NCBI GenBank assembly: GCA_002422795.1
Contig: DITJ01000049.1
Coordinates: forward strand, 1 to 24,132
Reading direction: 5' to 3'
DNA: 24,132 bases
From: Alphaproteobacteria bacterium UBA6187
Lineage (GTDB): Bacteria; Pseudomonadota; Alphaproteobacteria; Rickettsiales; UBA6187
Positions within the stretch are counted from its first letter, which is position 1, and each line of letters begins with the position of its first letter. A program made the translations under genes and the position numbers. Positions 22,025-24,132 of this stretch are shown piece by piece. The notes beneath the pieces were generated by a model. That model saw only the letters and a program-made list of their open reading frames with translations, searched no databases and was not told where the DNA came from.

Positions 22025-22158
22025 ACAATGCCTCGTCATTGCCTTAGTTTTTTCTTCAAAAACTATAGGAATCCAGTTTAAGATGGATGGCCCTATAGTT
22101 TGCAAGTGCAAACTCGGGCCATGACGAAACGGGGAATTCTTAAGTTAAATTACTATAG
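22019..22158. repeat. About 140-bp palindromic unit upstream of the LicD fusion
   Basis: AACTTAA and TCGTCATTGCC on the left (22019-22043) are mirrored by GGCCATGACGA and TTAAGTT on the right (22119-22147). Inside, AAACTATAGG (22060-22069) pairs perfectly with CCTATAGTTT (22092-22101), and TTTGCA/TGCAAA follow at 22099-22112. Bases 22034-22058 recur as an exact inverted copy at 1-25. The right end, TTAAGTTAAATTACTATA, matches the right end of the purB-coaD palindrome (19826-19843) at 17 of 18 positions. Confidence 0.65.
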
Positions 22159-22190
22159 AAGCACCAAACGCTTTCAGGGCTTAATATAAT

Positions 22191-23579
22191 ATGATAACAA
22201 TCTATGTAGAAATGGTGGCAGATCTTTTCCATTATGGTCATGTAGAATTCCTGCGCAAAGCCAAGGCGCTTGGAGATAGGCTTGTTGTTGGTGTGTTATC
22301 AGATGAATGGGCGGAAGAATATAAACGCAAACCTGTTATAACGGCGCAAGAACGGGCAAAAGTTATAGAAGGGTGCCGCTATGTTGATGAGGTGATAATC
22401 CAGGCTGAACCTGCAACAGGGAAATGGCTTAAAAAAAATGACTACATACTCGCAATTGCCTTAAAGAATGAAGCTGATAAAGCCCGCCACATCGCAACCA
22501 GCATAGGGCATAATAAGGCGCGTGAAATTGAACTTCCCTATGAATACGGCATTTCCACTACAGATATCATCCAGCGTATACAGGAGCGCGAAAAAGCCCT
22601 GAAAGACGAGATAGCAACCATAAAAAAATTCTTCGCTCCACGCTGGCAGGGCCATGAATGGTTACTTGCCGAGCAAACACTTAAAGATATAGGAAACCTG
22701 TTTAAGAAACATGGAATAGAATATTTCCTGGCATTTGGCTCGCTCATTGGCGCGGTGCGCCACCAGGGAGTTATACCGTGGGATGATGATATAGATATTG
22801 CGATAACAGAGAAAGATGAAGAAAAGCTAAAATCAATTGCCTGGGTGTTTAAAAAAGCCGGATATAACCTGGCATGCTACACACGCGAATTGCATAACTA
22901 TATGGAGATTTATTATAAGATATCAACAATAGGAAGGAAGAATAGCCCCAACCGTATACATTCCTGGCCTTTTGTGGATATATTTATACTAAGGTCTTCT
23001 AAGGTAAATCCTGAGAAATGCCATCTGGATTACCGCGAGTTAAATAAATCCGATATTTTCCCATTAAAGCAGGCTAAATTCGGAAACCTTATGCTACCAG
23101 TGCCGGGTAACCAGGAGATTTTGGCAACTCTGTATAATGCGGATTATATGATAGAATGTTTTAGCACTAACTACATTCACCGTAATGAGAAAAAATGTGA
23201 AATAATTAGCAGGCCAGCAGCAAAAGTGATTGAAGCCGGATGCTTTGTGGATATACACGAAATGGCACAAAAAATACGCTCCTCTGTGCCGGCTCGTAAA
23301 CAAGGCTGGATACTGGATATAGAAACCCTGGAAATTAAAGGGCATGGCATGCATCTAAAAATAAATACTGAACTTGCAAACTTATGGAATATTATTGATG
23401 GAAAAAGGTCAGTTAATGAAATTTTTGTCCTTTACAAGCTTCCCGTCATCCAGGCTATGAACAGGGTATTAATTGATTTAGGAACGCTGCAGGCTCATAA
23501 TACAATTTTCTTTACTGATGGCATGGAAAATGCTTTTAATATTAAGCCAGCCGAGATAATGCACACCAGTGAAGTTTAG
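22191..23579 (+). CDS. Cytidylyltransferase-LicD fusion with PqqD-like tail
   Basis: A 462-residue, probably bifunctional protein. Residues 1-130 form a cytidylyltransferase domain of the choline-phosphate/glycerol-3-phosphate type, with the CTP-binding HYGH (14-17) and the closing motif GISTTDIIQRI (120-130). Residues about 155-335 form a LicD domain, with FGSLIGAVRHQGVIPWDDDIDIAI (182-205) carrying the metal-binding aspartates D198-D202. Residues about 385-435 (MHLKINTELANLWNIIDGKRSVNEIF) resemble a PqqD-like small helical domain. From the families, the protein could make a CDP-linked headgroup such as CDP-choline and transfer the phospho-headgroup to a surface glycan; the actual substrate is unknown. 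It lies 27 bp before the oxidoreductase gene, and a pile of palindromic repeats lies upstream. No strong ribosome-binding site is seen. Confidence 0.88.
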   Translation: MITIYVEMVADLFHYGHVEFLRKAKALGDRLVVGVLSDEWAEEYKRKPVITAQERAKVIEGCRYVDEVIIQAEPATGKWLKKNDYILAIALKNEADKARHIATSIGHNKAREIELPYEYGISTTDIIQRIQEREKALKDEIATIKKFFAPRWQGHEWLLAEQTLKDIGNLFKKHGIEYFLAFGSLIGAVRHQGVIPWDDDIDIAITEKDEEKLKSIAWVFKKAGYNLACYTRELHNYMEIYYKISTIGRKNSPNRIHSWPFVDIFILRSSKVNPEKCHLDYRELNKSDIFPLKQAKFGNLMLPVPGNQEILATLYNADYMIECFSTNYIHRNEKKCEIISRPAAKVIEAGCFVDIHEMAQKIRSSVPARKQGWILDIETLEIKGHGMHLKINTELANLWNIIDGKRSVNEIFVLYKLPVIQAMNRVLIDLGTLQAHNTIFFTDGMENAFNIKPAEIMHTSEV

Positions 23580-23606
23580 GGAATGCACTAAAAATAGGAT
23601 TCCATA

Positions 23607-24132
23607 ATGTGGGCAATTGAAGTTACAAATCCCGGAAAGAATAGCTCCCTTTCTAAATCCTCGCGCCCCACCCCTACCCCACTGCCACATGAAGTGCTGA
23701 TAAAAACCTATGCGGTAGGCATAAACAGGGCTGATATTTTCCAAAAACAAGGGCTTTATCCAGCGCCACCTGGTGCATCTGATATATTAGGGCTAGAAGT
23801 TTCAGGCATTATTGAGGAAATAGGCAACAAGGTTACAGAATTTAAAAAAGGTGATAAGGTCTGCGCCATTTTGGAAGGCGGCGGATACGCTGAGTATGTA
23901 AGCGTTGCTGATACGCAGGTTTTGCCCCTACCCTCAAATTTCGATTTCACTGAAGGTGCAAGCTTGCCGGAAGCCTTATTCACAGTTTACAGTAATCTTT
24001 TCCACCATGCAAAAATGAAGAAAGATGAAAGCCTGCTCATTCATGGCGGGGCAAGCGGCATTGGCACGTTCGCTGTGCAACTGGCCAAAGCATTTGGCAT
24101 AAAATGTTACACCACTGCCGGTAATGATGATA
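23607..24132 (+). CDS. NAD(P)H-quinone oxidoreductase, PIG3-like (partial, runs off the window)
   Basis: The frame opens at ATG 23607, with AGGA seven bases upstream, and stays open to the window end, giving the first 175 residues. It has the GroES-like N-terminal fold of the medium-chain dehydrogenase superfamily: VLIKTYAVGINRADIFQKQG, YPAPPGASDILGLEVSGII, KKGDKVCAILEGGGYAEYV, and then the start of the Rossmann domain with LLIHGGASGIGTFAVQLAKAFG (about 143-164). No zinc-binding residues are seen, consistent with the quinone oxidoreductase branch. Such enzymes reduce quinones or activated alkenes with NADPH. The gene follows the LicD fusion by 27 bp and may be co-transcribed. Confidence 0.92.
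   Translation, partial: MWAIEVTNPGKNSSLSKSSRPTPTPLPHEVLIKTYAVGINRADIFQKQGLYPAPPGASDILGLEVSGIIEEIGNKVTEFKKGDKVCAILEGGGYAEYVSVADTQVLPLPSNFDFTEGASLPEALFTVYSNLFHHAKMKKDESLLIHGGASGIGTFAVQLAKAFGIKCYTTAGNDD

Noticed and set aside
1..24132. tRNA, rRNA and riboswitch genes
   Set aside because: I looked for cloverleaf arms, rRNA-like blocks and known leader motifs in the gaps and found none that I can support; a covariance-model scan would be decisive.

Overview
The window looks like a chromosomal segment of an AT-rich alphaproteobacterium, possibly a host-associated lineage of the Rickettsiales/Holosporales type. This is inferred from several things seen here: a Usg-family gene (a small family known from alphaproteobacteria), an alphaproteobacterial-style beta-oxidation set with hydroxyacyl-CoA dehydrogenase and enoyl-CoA hydratase fused in one chain, a secreted ankyrin-repeat protein, a LicD-type phosphocholine transferase fusion, a toxin-antitoxin pair, and many small palindromic repeats. 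The genus cannot be fixed from sequence reading alone.

Layout. 39-935 (-) is rfbA, with comEC (1055-3103, +) divergent from it. An AT-rich accessory block follows: a secreted ankyrin-repeat protein (3421-5028, +), a membrane-anchored alpha/beta hydrolase (5220-6371, +) and a complete tyrosine recombinase (6417-7715, -). Next is a minus-strand fatty-acid oxidation cluster, read from high to low coordinates: fadA thiolase (14491-13352), an inserted S23-type four-helix-bundle gene (13314-12967), fadB (12933-10528), an inserted higB-higA pair (10444-9854) and an acyl-CoA dehydrogenase (9782-7989). Upstream of fadA on the same strand are a GT4 glycosyltransferase and an overlapping DUF4340 protein (16971-14790), an unrecognised 109-aa protein (17541-17212) and usg (17946-17677). 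Housekeeping genes follow: purB (18125-19435, +), coaD (20366-19854, -) and mnmA (20461-21642, +). The right end has a cytidylyltransferase-LicD fusion (22191-23579, +) and the start of a zinc-independent quinone oxidoreductase that runs off the window (23607 onward, +).

The most unusual content is repetitive DNA. At least seven places carry tandem 7-bp repeats, usually as inverted arms. The unit sequence changes from place to place, but the 7-bp period and inverted arrangement are kept. The arms sit 3-11 bp from the start codons of rfbA, comEC, the S23 gene, fadB, the glycosyltransferase and purB. One pair of arms encloses the S23 gene between fadA and fadB. Two or three more copies lie in frame inside the glycosyltransferase gene and encode extra residues at loop positions. 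I propose, as inference, that the S23 gene with its heptamer arms is the coding form of a mobile or 23S-intervening-sequence-like element and that the short hairpins are its non-coding relatives.

A second repeat layer consists of larger palindromic, MITE-like units: a 387-bp imperfect palindrome between purB and coaD, which contains REP-like hairpins and a bidirectional terminator; a 138-bp inverted-repeat unit after mnmA; and a roughly 140-bp unit before the LicD gene. Part of the last unit recurs as an exact inverted 25-bp copy at the very left edge of the window.
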